Part shown: piece after piece, positions 48,350 to 59,783 of the stretch
How the letters are laid out: the number at the start of each line of letters is the position of its first letter
Position numbering within the stretch: the first letter of the stretch is position 1
Assembly (NCBI RefSeq): GCF_030718935.1
Contig: NZ_CP132194.1
Coordinates: forward strand, 434,001 to 498,000
Reading direction: 5' to 3'
Length of the DNA: 64,000 nucleotides
From: Psychrobacter sp. M13
GTDB taxonomy: Bacteria; Pseudomonadota; Gammaproteobacteria; Pseudomonadales; Moraxellaceae
Notes under the pieces: generated by a model
Databases searched by the model: none
Seen by the model: the letters and a program-made list of their open reading frames with translations, nothing else
What the model was told of the DNA's origin: nothing
Program-made: the position numbers and the translations under genes

Positions 48350-50809
48350 TTATTTAGTTTTACGCGGTGGCAGACCAGTATGTTGAGTTTGGAAATTACC
48401 CTTACTTACTCTTTTTTTAGTAGGGTTACCTGTTGTATTAGCAGCCGTATTATTATCACGACGTTTTACAGAGTCGTTACCGACGCGGCTGTTCTTTTTA
48501 CGAGCAGACTGATAGCCATTTTGTTCAGCATCACGCCCTTCTAGACTAGCATTGAATGGTGGTATGAGACAGCCTCTATTCTTGCCAATCAGATCGCTAC
48601 GACCCATATCTTGCAATGCTTTACGCAACATTACCCAGTTTTTCGGATCATGATAACGCAAGAATGCCTTGTGCAATTTGCGCTGCTTACCTGACTTGAC
48701 GATATCCATATCACCGCCTTCGCGACTCACTTTATGTAGCGGGTCTTTGTGGGTGTGATACATCGTCGTTGCAGTCGCCATTGGACTTGGATAAAAGGCT
48801 TGTACTTGATCAGCACGGTAGCCATAGCTTTTGAGCCACAGCGCAAGATTCATCATATCTTCATCTTTAGTACCAGGATGCGCGGCGATAAAGTAGGGGA
48901 TTAGATACTGCTCTTTACCCGCTTCTTGACTGTATTGCTCGAACATGGCTTTGAACTTATCATAGCTGCCCATGCCCGGCTTCATCATCTTCGTCAGTAC
49001 CGCTTCTTCTGAGTGTTCAGGGGCAATCTTTAGGTAGCCACCGACATGATGGCTAACTAATTCCTTGACGTATTCAGGATCTTTTACTGCTAAGTCGTAA
49101 CGTAGACCTGAGGCAATAAGGATTTTTTTCACGCCTTTGATATCACGCGCTTTACGATATAGCTTAGTTAGGTTGCTGTGATCGGTAATTAGGTTTTCGC
49201 AGACATCAGGGTAGACACAAGAGGGCTTACGGCAGTTTTTCTCGATCGTCTCATCTTTACAGCTCAAGCGATACATATTCGCGGTTGGGCCACCCAAATC
49301 AGAGATGACGCCAGTGAAGTTCGGTGCTACATCACGGATAGCTTCTACTTCACGTAGGATAGACTCTTCTGATCGGTTCTGAATGATACGCCCTTCGTGC
49401 TCGGTAATAGAGCAAAAAGTACAACCGCCAAAACAGCCGCGCATAATATTAACAGAGAATTTGATCATGTCATAAGCAGGGATGCGCGCATCGCCATAAC
49501 TAGGATGTGGCAGACGGGCATAAGGCAGGTCAAACACATAATCCATCTCTTCTGTCGATAGCGGAATCGGCGGTGGGTTGAGCCAGACATCGATAGAGGT
49601 ATGCGAGTTACCAGCGCCGCTACTATGGCGTTGAACCAAAGCGCGGGCATTACCTGGATTGGTCTCAAGATGCAAGATACGGCTGGCATGAGCGTAGAGC
49701 ACAGGATCAGATTTAACATGCTCATAATCTGGCAGACGGATAACCGTTTGCTCGCGCGCAGGCATTTTTAGCTTATATTTACGAGCGGTTTTAGGTCGGT
49801 ATTCTTTACTCTCTTGCGTATCCATACCGCGCATTTGTACTACTTGGGTGTCTTCATCGACTTGATCAGCGTTAATGATTTTATTAGCCACAGGCTCAGA
49901 TACAAACCCTTGATACTGCGCGGACATACCTGTCATCGCTTGTCCAACAGGCCCAATTGGAGATGAGCTCGGTTTATCTTGTTCAATTGAGCACTGATCC
50001 AGATCTTCGGTCATCACATAAGGATTGATAATCGGATCAACGCGACCGACAGTATCGACATCGTTACTAGCGACCTCTGTCATATCCGCCTGCCAGTGGC
50101 GACGTGTCGGTGTCAAAAGGTACGCCGTACCACGCATTTTACTCATTTGCTCAAAACTATAGCCTTTGGATAAACCATGTACCACATCAACGATGGCACG
50201 CTCGGCATTACCGTATAATAAAACATCCGCACGCGCATCGAGTAAAATACTGCGGCGCACTTTATCCGACCAATAGTCATAATGAGCGATACGGCGCAGG
50301 CTACCCTCGATACCGCCTAAGATAATTGGCACATCAGGATAAGCTTCACGGCAGCGTTGACTGTAGACAATAGCCGCGCGATCAGGGCGCTTATCTGCGA
50401 CGTTGCCAGGTGAGTACGCATCATCACTACGGATTTTGCGATCAGCCGTGTAGCGATTGATCATGCTGTCCATATTGCCAGCAGTCACACCATAAGCATA
50501 GACGGGCTTGCCCAGTTCCATGAAGGCATCTTTACTCTTCCAATCTGGCTGAGCAATGATCCCCACTCGAAAGCCCTGCGCTTCTAATAGACGACCGATA
50601 ATCGCCATACCGAAGCTGGGATGATCGACATAAGCGTCGCCTGATATAATAATGACGTCGCAAGCATCCCAGCCCAGCGCATCCATCTCAGCGCGGCTCA
50701 TCGGTAGATAGGGCGCAGGCTCGTAGCAGCTCGCCCAATGCTTATCATAATCGTAGAGTGGCTTAGTGCCTTGTTTAAAGGCGGTGCGGGCGATGGTATC
50801 AGCAGACAT
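48350..50809 (-). CDS. ygiQ: YgiQ family radical SAM protein
   Basis: 819 residues. An N-terminal B12-binding-like region ([31 protein letters not shown]) leads to the radical-SAM cluster CFGGCTFC (CxxxCxxC), then [16 protein letters not shown] and [11 protein letters not shown]. The basic, low-complexity C-terminal tail (about 750-819) is typical of the family. YgiQ is widely conserved; its reaction is not established to my knowledge. A region at about 255-345 rich in polar residues separates the two conserved parts. AAGG lies before the ATG. Confidence 0.94.
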   Translation of the reverse strand: MSADTIARTAFKQGTKPLYDYDKHWASCYEPAPYLPMSRAEMDALGWDACDVIIISGDAYVDHPSFGMAIIGRLLEAQGFRVGIIAQPDWKSKDAFMELGKPVYAYGVTAGNMDSMINRYTADRKIRSDDAYSPGNVADKRPDRAAIVYSQRCREAYPDVPIILGGIEGSLRRIAHYDYWSDKVRRSILLDARADVLLYGNAERAIVDVVHGLSKGYSFEQMSKMRGTAYLLTPTRRHWQADMTEVASNDVDTVGRVDPIINPYVMTEDLDQCSIEQDKPSSSPIGPVGQAMTGMSAQYQGFVSEPVANKIINADQVDEDTQVVQMRGMDTQESKEYRPKTARKYKLKMPAREQTVIRLPDYEHVKSDPVLYAHASRILHLETNPGNARALVQRHSSGAGNSHTSIDVWLNPPPIPLSTEEMDYVFDLPYARLPHPSYGDARIPAYDMIKFSVNIMRGCFGGCTFCSITEHEGRIIQNRSEESILREVEAIRDVAPNFTGVISDLGGPTANMYRLSCKDETIEKNCRKPSCVYPDVCENLITDHSNLTKLYRKARDIKGVKKILIASGLRYDLAVKDPEYVKELVSHHVGGYLKIAPEHSEEAVLTKMMKPGMGSYDKFKAMFEQYSQEAGKEQYLIPYFIAAHPGTKDEDMMNLALWLKSYGYRADQVQAFYPSPMATATTMYHTHKDPLHKVSREGGDMDIVKSGKQRKLHKAFLRYHDPKNWVMLRKALQDMGRSDLIGKNRGCLIPPFNASLEGRDAEQNGYQSARKKNSRVGNDSVKRRDNNTAANTTGNPTKKRVSKGNFQTQHTGLPPRKTK

Positions 50810-51208
50810 GGGACAACCTTAATAAAAATACAGGTAAAATTCAGCGACTATTTAATGACTATAATAGATGTCAATAATGACCGTTATAGATAGAGGCTAA
50901 TTTAAAGGCGCTCATTTTAACATGAATCACACTCATGATGCGACTCATTATATCGGTAAGATTAATGATAAGTTATTGATAGTTTTGGGTAATCTGAGGA
51001 TTAATAGGAGGTAAAATAAATAAGATTTCTAACGCTTTATCTAGCCAATTAAAACTGGCGCAGGATGTACTCTAATAAACTAAGGTTAACTATGTCGAAT
51101 CGTCTAGTAATGCTTATATCTGCTTTGCTATTTCTTATCTCATTCATCTTACGACAAAGCATAAGTAGCAAAGCAATTTATCTGTTTATAAACCTTACTT
51201 CACAGCCA

Positions 51209-51676
51209 TTACTCTATATAAATCTTCGTCCCACTCTTCGTGAAATTCATCACAAACTGACTTTTGAAATGACGCACATTATTCTCATAAGTGAGTAGAT
51301 TGCGCGTAAATTGATGATAATCACTCATATTCTTAGCGCTAACCATCAGCATAAAATCCGCATCGCCTGATACCTCATAACAGCTCATCACTTGCGGCTG
51401 CGCATTCATTAGGCGCTCAAATCGGTGCTGCATTGAGTTATTTGATTTTGCCATCTCTACCATGACGACCGCTGTCAAGCTATAGCCTACCTTATTGGGA
51501 TCAACAATAGCGACTTGCTTAGTAATCACTTCATTATCTACTAAAGCTTGTATTCGCCTTTGAGCAGTAGCAATAGACACATGCACGTGCTCTGCAACCG
51601 TTTTTAACGGCAGAGTGGCGTCGTCTTGCAGTAGATTTAAAATAGCCTTATCAGTGTTATCTAATTGCTGATTCAT
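51209..51676 (-). CDS. Lrp/AsnC family transcriptional regulator
   Basis: 155 residues from ATG 51676; upstream in-frame codons encode only A+T-rich hydrophobic sequence and are not part of the protein. The N-terminal winged helix reads LDNTDKAILNLLQDDATLPLKTVAEHVHVSIATAQRRIQAL, and the C-terminal RAM domain contains GDADFMLMV. It is divergent from a RarD-type permease 230 bp away, which it probably controls in response to an amino acid. GGAAAG is about 8 nt before the ATG. The 400 bp to ygiQ hold only a weak 77-codon ORF I do not accept. Confidence 0.93.
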   Translation of the reverse strand: MNQQLDNTDKAILNLLQDDATLPLKTVAEHVHVSIATAQRRIQALVDNEVITKQVAIVDPNKVGYSLTAVVMVEMAKSNNSMQHRFERLMNAQPQVMSCYEVSGDADFMLMVSAKNMSDYHQFTRNLLTYENNVRHFKSQFVMNFTKSGTKIYIE

Positions 51677-51907
51677 AATATTAGCTTTCCAATTAATGTA
51701 ACTATTATCATTATAAATGCTGAGACAATAAATTATAAGCAATATAGATATTATTATAATAAATATTATCAAATATATCTAAAAATAGAAATAATGTATC
51801 AAAGCACAAAGGTAAAATAAGACTTATCAACTATAACTTAACTTATTCAAAATAAAAATAATGATAGTTAAGTATTTTCTTTTATAACGCGCAAATCAGA
51901 GGGTCTT

Positions 51908-52909
51908 ATGTCTACTTCAACCTTATCTACTACTCTAGCCTCAACGCTATCACGCTTGCCGATGCCAGCGATGTGGACGACTGGTACCGCGCAGCAGCGC
52001 ACCTTAATGATGGGCGTGTCTTTGGCTGTATTATCCAATCTGCTATTCGGTGTGCTCTACGCTTATGGTAGCTTTTTAGCACCTTTATCTGGCACGCAAG
52101 TTTTTATTTGGCGCATGCTCGCGATGTGGGCGGCATTGATAGGCTATCTGGTGATTAGTGGTCGTCTGACTTCGCACCTTGATAAGTTAAAGACGCTGCG
52201 TTCGCTTAAGCAGTGGGCATGGTTGTTATTGCCGACACCGATATTTTTGAGCCAGTTTTGGCTATTTATGTGGGCACCTGTCAACGGTCAAGGCGTACAA
52301 ACTGCGATGGGTTATTTCTTATTCCCATTGATGATGGTGGTGTTTGGCTGTGTGCTATTTGGTGAGAAGTTAAGCCGATTACAATGGTTAGCGGTGGGCT
52401 TTGCAGCATTGGGTGTGAGTAGTGAAATTGTACGTACACAAAGCGTTTCATGGGCAACATTATGGGTTTGTGGTACTTATCCACTGTATTATATCCTGCG
52501 TCGCTTGCAAGGTATCGGCGCGGTTACAGGACTGCTGGTTGATTTGACTATCTTTGCGCCTTTTGCCTTAGCTTACTTATTCTTTATTGCACCTAGTAGT
52601 TTAAGCTTAGTTAGTGGCTCTGGTTTTTTTATCGCGATGCTGGCAGGTTTAGGGGTTCTAAGTGTGTTGGCAATGAAAACCAACGTTGATGCCAGTCAGA
52701 TGCTACCTGTTAATGTCTATGGCATGATGAGCTACTTAGAGCCTGCATTGTTATTTATCTTAGCGGTAACGGTACTAGGTAATCCGTTTGAGTCAGCGAT
52801 GATATACAGCTACGGCTTGATTTGGTTAGGTATTGTCTTTTTAATCGCGCATGGTGTGCGCCAATTACGTAGTGCTCGTAAGCAAAGATTAAATACGCTT
52901 ACTGCTTGA
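51908..52909 (+). CDS. rarD: RarD/EamA family permease
   Basis: 333 residues, ten hydrophobic segments of the drug/metabolite transporter superfamily. SNLLFGVLYAYGSFLAPLSGTQVFIWRMLAMW and NGQGVQTAMGYFLFPLMMVVFG are the RarD pattern. GGATAGT-type SD is weak (GAGGGTCTT precedes the ATG). RarD proteins are thought to export small metabolites; chloramphenicol sensitivity gave the name. The divergent Lrp gene points to amino-acid export. Confidence 0.88.
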   Translation: MSTSTLSTTLASTLSRLPMPAMWTTGTAQQRTLMMGVSLAVLSNLLFGVLYAYGSFLAPLSGTQVFIWRMLAMWAALIGYLVISGRLTSHLDKLKTLRSLKQWAWLLLPTPIFLSQFWLFMWAPVNGQGVQTAMGYFLFPLMMVVFGCVLFGEKLSRLQWLAVGFAALGVSSEIVRTQSVSWATLWVCGTYPLYYILRRLQGIGAVTGLLVDLTIFAPFALAYLFFIAPSSLSLVSGSGFFIAMLAGLGVLSVLAMKTNVDASQMLPVNVYGMMSYLEPALLFILAVTVLGNPFESAMIYSYGLIWLGIVFLIAHGVRQLRSARKQRLNTLTA

Positions 52910-52930
52910 TAATAATGATTGTAATGAACC

Positions 52931-52968
52931 TAAAAAAGCGGACAACTTGATAGATTGTCCGCTTTTCT
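52931..52968. terminator. Bidirectional terminator rarD/smpB
   Basis: AAAAGCGGACAA pairs perfectly with TTGTCCGCTTTT, with T runs on both strands, between convergent genes. Confidence 0.93.
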
Positions 52969-52992
52969 TATTACTAGAGTGATAGCAATCTT

Positions 52993-53469
52993 CTAGTCCA
53001 AATGCTGCTTAAAGCCTCGCTGCTTATCACGTTCCCAATCGCGATCCTTTAGCGTTTTACGTTTATCATGCTGCTTTTTACCGATGGCAAGCCCGATTTG
53101 ACACTTAACCATCGAGCGCTTCCAGTAGCAAGATAACGGCACGCAAGCATAGCCTTTTTGATTCACCGCACCAAATAGTTTTTCGATTTCACGGCGATTG
53201 AGTAGCAGCTTACGCGTACGAGTCGTATCTGGACTGACGTGCGTCGAGCTACTTATTAGTGGCTGAATATGCGCGCCAAACAAAAACGCTTCGTTATTGC
53301 GAAAGATCACATAGGCTTCGGTAATAGTCATCTTGCCTGCACGAATAGACTTAACTTCCCACCCTTGCAGAGACAACCCTGCCTCAAAGTTCTCTTCAAT
53401 AAAGTACTCGTGCCGCGCTTTTTTATTAGCGCATATTTGATTATCTGGCTTTTTTGATTTTTTTGACAT
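52993..53469 (-). CDS. smpB: SsrA-binding protein SmpB
   Basis: 158 residues, cytosolic; delivers tmRNA to stalled ribosomes. [32 protein letters not shown], the [13 protein letters not shown] [13 protein letters not shown] and the basic tail [22 protein letters not shown] are diagnostic. AGAGGAAATT precedes the ATG. ssrA was not found in the window. Confidence 0.98.
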   Translation of the reverse strand: MSKKSKKPDNQICANKKARHEYFIEENFEAGLSLQGWEVKSIRAGKMTITEAYVIFRNNEAFLFGAHIQPLISSSTHVSPDTTRTRKLLLNRREIEKLFGAVNQKGYACVPLSCYWKRSMVKCQIGLAIGKKQHDKRKTLKDRDWERDKQRGFKQHLD

Positions 53470-53770
53470 AATTTCCTCTTAAGGACTTTCAGGTCAGAGT
53501 CACTATCTTTCTCTGACTTATTCCTCATCTTATGGCTAATCTTATAACTATAAATGAGTCGAGCCGCTATTGTAGCAAAGCTATAGGTGCAAGTGTATGT
53601 AGCTGTTATAACAAATGTAGTGACTGCGTTGCTAGGGCATGTTGAGAAAAACAATCAATATCTATAGTGATAGCTATTTAATAATTACTCAATAGTTATC
53701 TAAAAGCTCATGTATGCTCTTTTTAGCGATAGATAAGTGTTAAATTCGGCAAAAATTTGTTAGCATATAG

Positions 53771-54319
<549 letters not shown>

Positions 54320-54343
54320 TCTAACCCTTCATCTATTTATTAA

Positions 54344-54613
<270 letters not shown>

Positions 54614-54648
54614 ACTAAAATTTTTCTCCTATTAACTCTCAGCTTTGC

Positions 54649-54654
54649 TATACT
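54649..54654 (+). promoter_or_regulatory. -10 element of rnpB
   Basis: TATACT lies a few bases before the deduced 5' end of the RNase P RNA. No good -35 hexamer is seen at 16-18 nt. Confidence 0.4.
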
Positions 54655-54658
54655 AGCG

Positions 54659-55043
<385 letters not shown>

Positions 55044-55138
55044 TTTTTTAGTGCTCGTTTTTTATTACGAGTAGTAGCTAGTAGTTGCAGTTAATTTGAA
55101 AAATATGCATATCTTTTGCAAAAAATGCCTTTTAGGGG

Positions 55139-55167
55139 TTGACGGCAGTCAACAGCTTGGGCATAAT
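55139..55167 (+). promoter_or_regulatory. Promoter of tRNA-Met
   Basis: TTGACG (55139-55144), 17 bp, CATAAT (55162-55167), then a start about 8 bp before the mature tRNA. GTTGAC-GGCA-GTCAAC (55138-55153) makes the -35 part of a palindrome. Confidence 0.75.
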
Positions 55168-55181
55168 ATGCAGCCTAAAAT

Positions 55182-55258
55182 GGCGATGTAGCTCAGCTGG
55201 TTAGAGCGCATGACTCATAATCGTGAGGTCAAGAGTTCAAGTCTCTTCATCGCCACCA
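55182..55258 (+). tRNA. tRNA-Met (CAT), elongator
   Basis: 77 nt including an encoded CCA. The acceptor stem is GGCGATG/CATCGCC (7 bp), the D arm has AGCTCAGCTGGTTAGAGC and the anticodon loop is CTCATAA. The 5' G pairs normally, unlike initiator tRNA, and the body resembles E. coli metT. A tRNA-Ile2 with modified CAT is less likely. Confidence 0.93.
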
Positions 55259-55295
55259 TTTATTGCTCGTTTACTGGTAAAACAGTAATTAAAAT

Positions 55296-55323
55296 ACCAA
55301 TCCACTGTGATTGGTTTTTTTTT
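55296..55323 (+). terminator. Terminator after tRNA-Met
   Basis: ACCAATC pairs with GATTGGT around CACTGT and is followed by about nine T. Positions 55324-55566 hold no gene I can support and should carry the lepA promoter. Confidence 0.88.
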
Positions 55324-55566
55324 GCCTAAAATTTTTGGTTGGATGATTTGGTCATGGTGTTAATTACTATAACTAGCTCTTGCAAGCTCTAAAATACTTA
55401 CTGACAAAATCGCCATACTTTATAGCCAAAAACTGCTAGAATACCAGCACATGCCTGCGCGTATCGGTAAGCTTTATTTGCGCTTATTCTGATGATTTGC
55501 TGACAGGCATTGTTAATTATTGTTTTTTGATATCTCTATCCCATTCCTTTATTTAGTAGGCGCTTT

Positions 55567-57363
55567 GTGACTGCATTAGCCAATATTCGTAACTTTTCTA
55601 TTATTGCCCATATTGATCATGGCAAATCGACCCTTGCCGATCGCTTTATTCAGATGTGCGGCGCGCTACAAGACCGTGAAATGCAAGCGCAAGTGCTTGA
55701 CTCGATGGATATTGAGCGTGAGCGCGGCATTACCATCAAAGCGCAATCGGTGACGCTCTATTATGATCATCCTAACGGTGAGCGTTACCAGCTTAACTTT
55801 ATTGATACCCCAGGTCACGTTGACTTTTCTTATGAAGTCTCGCGCTCACTAGCGGCTTGTGAAGGCGCGCTATTGGTCGTTGACGCGGCACAGGGTGTTG
55901 AAGCTCAATCTGTGGCCAATTGCTATACCGCGGTCGATCAAGGGCTTGAGGTGATGGCGGTGCTGAACAAGATTGACTTGCCACAAGTTGAGCCTGAGCG
56001 CGTGATTCAAGAGATTGAAGATATCATCGGTATCGATGCGGTGGATGCGCCACGCGTTTCTGCCAAGTCAGGTCTAGGTGTCGACAAGTTGCTTGAGGCT
56101 TTGGTTGAGTTTATCCCAGCGCCAACAGGCGATCGTGATGCGCCATTGCAAGCTTTGATTATTGACTCTTGGTTTGATAACTATTTAGGCGTAGTCTCTT
56201 TAGTTCGGGTACGTCAAGGTACTGTAAAATCAGGCGATAAAATCTACATCAAATCGACCCAAGATGCTCATTTAGCAGGCTCTATAGGTGTCTTTACACC
56301 GAAGCCATTAGATACTGGTATTTTAGAAGCAGGTGAAGTAGGTTTTATTATCGCGGGTATCAAAGACATTGCAGGCGCACCTGTAGGTGATACGATTACC
56401 CATGCCAAAACGCCTGATGTCGATCGTATTCCAGGCTTTAAGCAAGTGACGCCGCAAGTCTATGCAGGGATGTTCCCTGTCGAGTCTACTGACTTTGAAA
56501 AGTTTCGTGAAGCGCTACAAAAGCTGCAAATTAACGATGCGTCCTTGTTCTTCGAACCAGACACCTCAGATGCGCTAGGCTTTGGTTTTCGCTGTGGCTT
56601 TTTGGGTATGCTGCACATGGAGATTATCCAAGAGCGCTTAGAGCGTGAGTACGACTTGGATCTAATCACCACTGCACCATCAGTTATTTATGAGATTGTC
56701 AAAAAAGATGGCAGCATCATTCATGTCGATAATCCATCACATTTGCCTGAATCGAATAATATCGAAGAGTTCCGTGAGCCGATCGCTCGTTGTCAGATCC
56801 TAGTACCGCAAGAGTATTTAGGTAATGTGATGACCTTGTGCATGGAGCGTCGTGGTGTCCAAGTCGATATGCGCTTTATGGGCCGTCAAGTGCAGCTGGT
56901 ATTTGATATTCCAATGGGTGAAGTGGTCATGGACTTCTTTGATCGATTGAAGTCAGTGTCGCGCGGATTTGCCTCTTTAGATTATAATTTTGAACGTTAT
57001 CAAGTTGATAAACTGGTCAAAGTCGATGTGCTCATCAATGGCGATAAAGTTGATGCTTTAGCAATGATCGTGCATGAAACTCAGTCTCGTTACCGTGGTA
57101 ATGCGCTGGTTGGTAAGATGAAAGAGCTGATCCCACGGCAGATGTTTGATGTGGCAATCCAAGCGGCTATTGGTGGTCAAATTATTGGTCGCAGTACGGT
57201 CAAAGCCATGCGTAAAGATGTACTTGCCAAATGCTATGGCGGCGATGTGTCGCGTAAGAAAAAGCTACTGTCCAAGCAAAAAGCCGGTAAAAAACGTATG
57301 AAGCAAGTCGGCAACGTAGAGATTCCACAAGAAGCTTTCTTAGCAGTGCTACAAGTAGACTAA
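55567..57363 (+). CDS. lepA: Elongation factor 4
   Basis: 598 residues, a translational GTPase that back-translocates or remodels ribosomes. P-loop [35 protein letters not shown] and the EF4-specific C-terminal domain ([24 protein letters not shown]) are present. The start is GTG at 55567, which gives exactly the usual N terminus. It is first of the lepA-lepB-DUF4845-rnc-era-recO block. Confidence 0.98.
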   Translation: MTALANIRNFSIIAHIDHGKSTLADRFIQMCGALQDREMQAQVLDSMDIERERGITIKAQSVTLYYDHPNGERYQLNFIDTPGHVDFSYEVSRSLAACEGALLVVDAAQGVEAQSVANCYTAVDQGLEVMAVLNKIDLPQVEPERVIQEIEDIIGIDAVDAPRVSAKSGLGVDKLLEALVEFIPAPTGDRDAPLQALIIDSWFDNYLGVVSLVRVRQGTVKSGDKIYIKSTQDAHLAGSIGVFTPKPLDTGILEAGEVGFIIAGIKDIAGAPVGDTITHAKTPDVDRIPGFKQVTPQVYAGMFPVESTDFEKFREALQKLQINDASLFFEPDTSDALGFGFRCGFLGMLHMEIIQERLEREYDLDLITTAPSVIYEIVKKDGSIIHVDNPSHLPESNNIEEFREPIARCQILVPQEYLGNVMTLCMERRGVQVDMRFMGRQVQLVFDIPMGEVVMDFFDRLKSVSRGFASLDYNFERYQVDKLVKVDVLINGDKVDALAMIVHETQSRYRGNALVGKMKELIPRQMFDVAIQAAIGGQIIGRSTVKAMRKDVLAKCYGGDVSRKKKLLSKQKAGKKRMKQVGNVEIPQEAFLAVLQVD

Positions 57364-57448
57364 GCTGCAAGTAGACTAGGTATTTACTTTTTATCGCGAC
57401 TTTAATTGATAACGGTTACAGAGCTAGCTCGCTAATAGGCCATTCAGT

Positions 57449-58354
57449 ATGGATTTTGATTTTAATTTGGTTTTAGTACCTTTAACTTTAGTTTTTGGTG
57501 CCCTTTGGCTATTAGACAAGTTTGTGTTTAAGCAGCGCCAAACTCAAGGCCGTGGCAAAGAGAGCTGGCCTGTACGCTGGGCTTATGACTTTTTCCCCGT
57601 ATTGGCAGTGGTATTAATTGTACGCTCGTTTTTGCTTGAGCCGTTTAACATACCGTCATCCTCTATGGTACCAACGTTGTATACAGGCGATTTTATTGCC
57701 GTTAATAAATACGCTTATGGGGTGCGTCTGCCATTGACTTATAATAAAGTCATAGATACAGGCTCGCCTGAACATGGCGATGTGATGGTGTTTCGTTTTC
57801 CAGAAAACCCTAAAATATACTATATTAAGCGGGTTATTGGTCTGCCAGGCGACAGCGTCAGCTATAACAACGGTCAGTTATCTATCAACGATGTACCGAT
57901 CGCTACTAAGCCTGAAGACTTTACAGCTGATGCTGAGCTTACTGCGCGTCTCTATTTAGAAGGTCAGCAAGTAGGGCCTAATACCTATCTTAATAAAGAG
58001 CAGGCACTAGCTAGAAGTCAAGAAGAAGAGTTTTATGCGCAATACTTTCAGGAAACTCAAGGTGAGCATGAGCATTTAGTACGGTATTTGCCAGGTGCTA
58101 ATAGTTCGCAAGCGGGGCCGTTTTTACAGCAGCAAGCACCAGAAGTAATCACTTCCAAAGGGACTCAATGGCGTATAACGGTTCCTGAAGGAAAATATTT
58201 CGTGATGGGCGATAACCGAGACAGCAGCGCTGATGGCAGGTTTTGGGGGTTTGTACCTGATGAAAATCTCGCTGGTAAAGCGGTTTATATCTGGATGCAC
58301 AAGCCACCAGGTATAACCTTACCTACTTTTGCGCGTAACGGTAGCATTGACTAA
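57449..58354 (+). CDS. lepB: Signal peptidase I
   Basis: 301 residues, anchored by an N-terminal span and a second one near residue 55. The catalytic serine is S72 in NIPSSSMVPTL and the general-base lysine is K127 in YYIKRVIGLPGD; GDNRDSSADGRFWG is the box E motif. It cleaves Sec and Tat (non-lipoprotein) signal peptides on the outer face of the inner membrane. Confidence 0.97.
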   Translation: MDFDFNLVLVPLTLVFGALWLLDKFVFKQRQTQGRGKESWPVRWAYDFFPVLAVVLIVRSFLLEPFNIPSSSMVPTLYTGDFIAVNKYAYGVRLPLTYNKVIDTGSPEHGDVMVFRFPENPKIYYIKRVIGLPGDSVSYNNGQLSINDVPIATKPEDFTADAELTARLYLEGQQVGPNTYLNKEQALARSQEEEFYAQYFQETQGEHEHLVRYLPGANSSQAGPFLQQQAPEVITSKGTQWRITVPEGKYFVMGDNRDSSADGRFWGFVPDENLAGKAVYIWMHKPPGITLPTFARNGSID

Positions 58355-58430
58355 AACTTACTTTGCTAGCAGAGTATAAGCAATAAAGAAGTATAAGCTC
58401 TTAACTATTTAGCAGTCATTTGGAGGCGTT

Positions 58431-58826
58431 ATGTCGCAGCGATTAGCGAGTTTATCTTCACAGCGCGGTGCTAGTGTTACTAGCGTCATTTTGATATTGA
58501 TTGTAGTCGTTATCGCTGCAAAACTTATGATCGCTATTGTTCCTGCTCAAATTAGTGATTATCAAATGACGCAAATGTTAGGTGAGCAGCTAAAAGAAGC
58601 CAATAATAATAGAGAGACGCCTGCACAGTTCATGGCGCGAGTTGATCGGCAGCTCGCTATTAATGCCAGCTATGATACCAAGGCTGAAGAGACTTTTACG
58701 TTTACTAATGAAAAATTAGGACAATTGGCTATCCGCAAGGACTATGATACAACCAATAATTTTTTTGCTAATGTAGACATTATTAATCATTTTGAAGGTG
58801 ATATTGACTCTAAGTCTGTAGAGTAG
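58431..58826 (+). CDS. DUF4845 membrane protein
   Basis: 131 residues with one N-terminal span (SVILILIVVVIAAKLMIAIVP) after QRGASVT, which resembles pseudopilin-like starts of DUF4845. It lies between lepB and rnc, the usual location of this family. Its function is unknown to me. GGAGG lies 5 nt before the ATG. Confidence 0.88.
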   Translation: MSQRLASLSSQRGASVTSVILILIVVVIAAKLMIAIVPAQISDYQMTQMLGEQLKEANNNRETPAQFMARVDRQLAINASYDTKAEETFTFTNEKLGQLAIRKDYDTTNNFFANVDIINHFEGDIDSKSVE

Positions 58827-58901
58827 TTGGCACAGAGTAGGGACAAGCATCAAAGCTTCTTTTTCACTATAATTCATTTAATAGGATAGTAATAGCCGCG
58901 C

Positions 58902-59663
58902 ATGAAATCAGACCTACAACAGCATCATCCTGTAAACCATCACCCTATTAATGCTGACTTCATAAAGCGTTTGGCAATATTAACGCGTCAATTAGGTTAT
59001 GAGTTCAAGGATCTAAGCTTGCCCAAACTGGCGCTAACGCATCGCTCATTCGATAGCAAAAAGAACTACGAGCGCTTAGAGTTTTTGGGGGATGCGTTAT
59101 TGGGTATGATCGTGGGCGAGGCTCTGTATTATCGATACCCCACTCAAAATGAAGGTCGATTAACGCGGATGCGTGCCACTTTGGTACGTCAAGAAACTCT
59201 AGTCATCATTGCGCAAAAGTTAGATTTATCCAATCACCTAATTTTGGGTATTGGCGAGCGTAAAGGCGGCGGACGCAATCGTGCCTCAATCCTAGCGGAT
59301 GCTGTAGAGTCATTACTCGGTGCCATCTATTTAGATAGCCAAGATTTGACCATTACTCGAAATTGCGTTTTGTCTTGGTACGGCGACTTAATTAACAATG
59401 TAAGTGAGCAAAAAGTTCTCAAAGACGCCAAAAGCCGTTTGCAGGAATGGCTACAGTCAAAACAGTTCGACTTACCTCATTATGAACTAGTGGAAATCCA
59501 AGGCAATGCACCTTACCAGATCTTTGTGGTGCGCTGTCAAGTCAACATTATAGGCTGTCCTGATATTACTGAATCAGGTGAAAGCCGTCGAATCGCTGAA
59601 CAAAAAGCTGCTGAGCTGATGATTAATCAATTACATAAACTACCAAATTCTACCAAAAGATAG
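58902..59663 (+). CDS. rnc: Ribonuclease III
   Basis: 253 residues. The nuclease signature YERLEFLGDALLG carries the metal-binding Glu/Asp, and ILADAVESLLGAIYLD the second acidic pair. The dsRNA-binding domain follows (DAKSRLQEWLQ to IAEQKAAELMINQL). The N terminus has a His-rich extension of about 20 residues. It processes rRNA precursors and dsRNA. Confidence 0.97.
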   Translation: MKSDLQQHHPVNHHPINADFIKRLAILTRQLGYEFKDLSLPKLALTHRSFDSKKNYERLEFLGDALLGMIVGEALYYRYPTQNEGRLTRMRATLVRQETLVIIAQKLDLSNHLILGIGERKGGGRNRASILADAVESLLGAIYLDSQDLTITRNCVLSWYGDLINNVSEQKVLKDAKSRLQEWLQSKQFDLPHYELVEIQGNAPYQIFVVRCQVNIIGCPDITESGESRRIAEQKAAELMINQLHKLPNSTKR

Positions 59664-59783
59664 CGGTGATGGATAAGCTTAGGTTTACCTATACACCCTA
59701 AGATAAGTAAAAATAAATATTAATAACCAGTAGTTTAATAAATTATTATTAAACCGCTGGTTATAAGCCTATGAGATGAACCT

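Noticed and set aside
51065..51298. 77-codon plus-strand ORF with a hydrophobic start
   Set aside because: It runs about 90 bp into the 3' end of the convergent lrp gene, has no recognisable domain, and its reading there is just the antisense of lrp.
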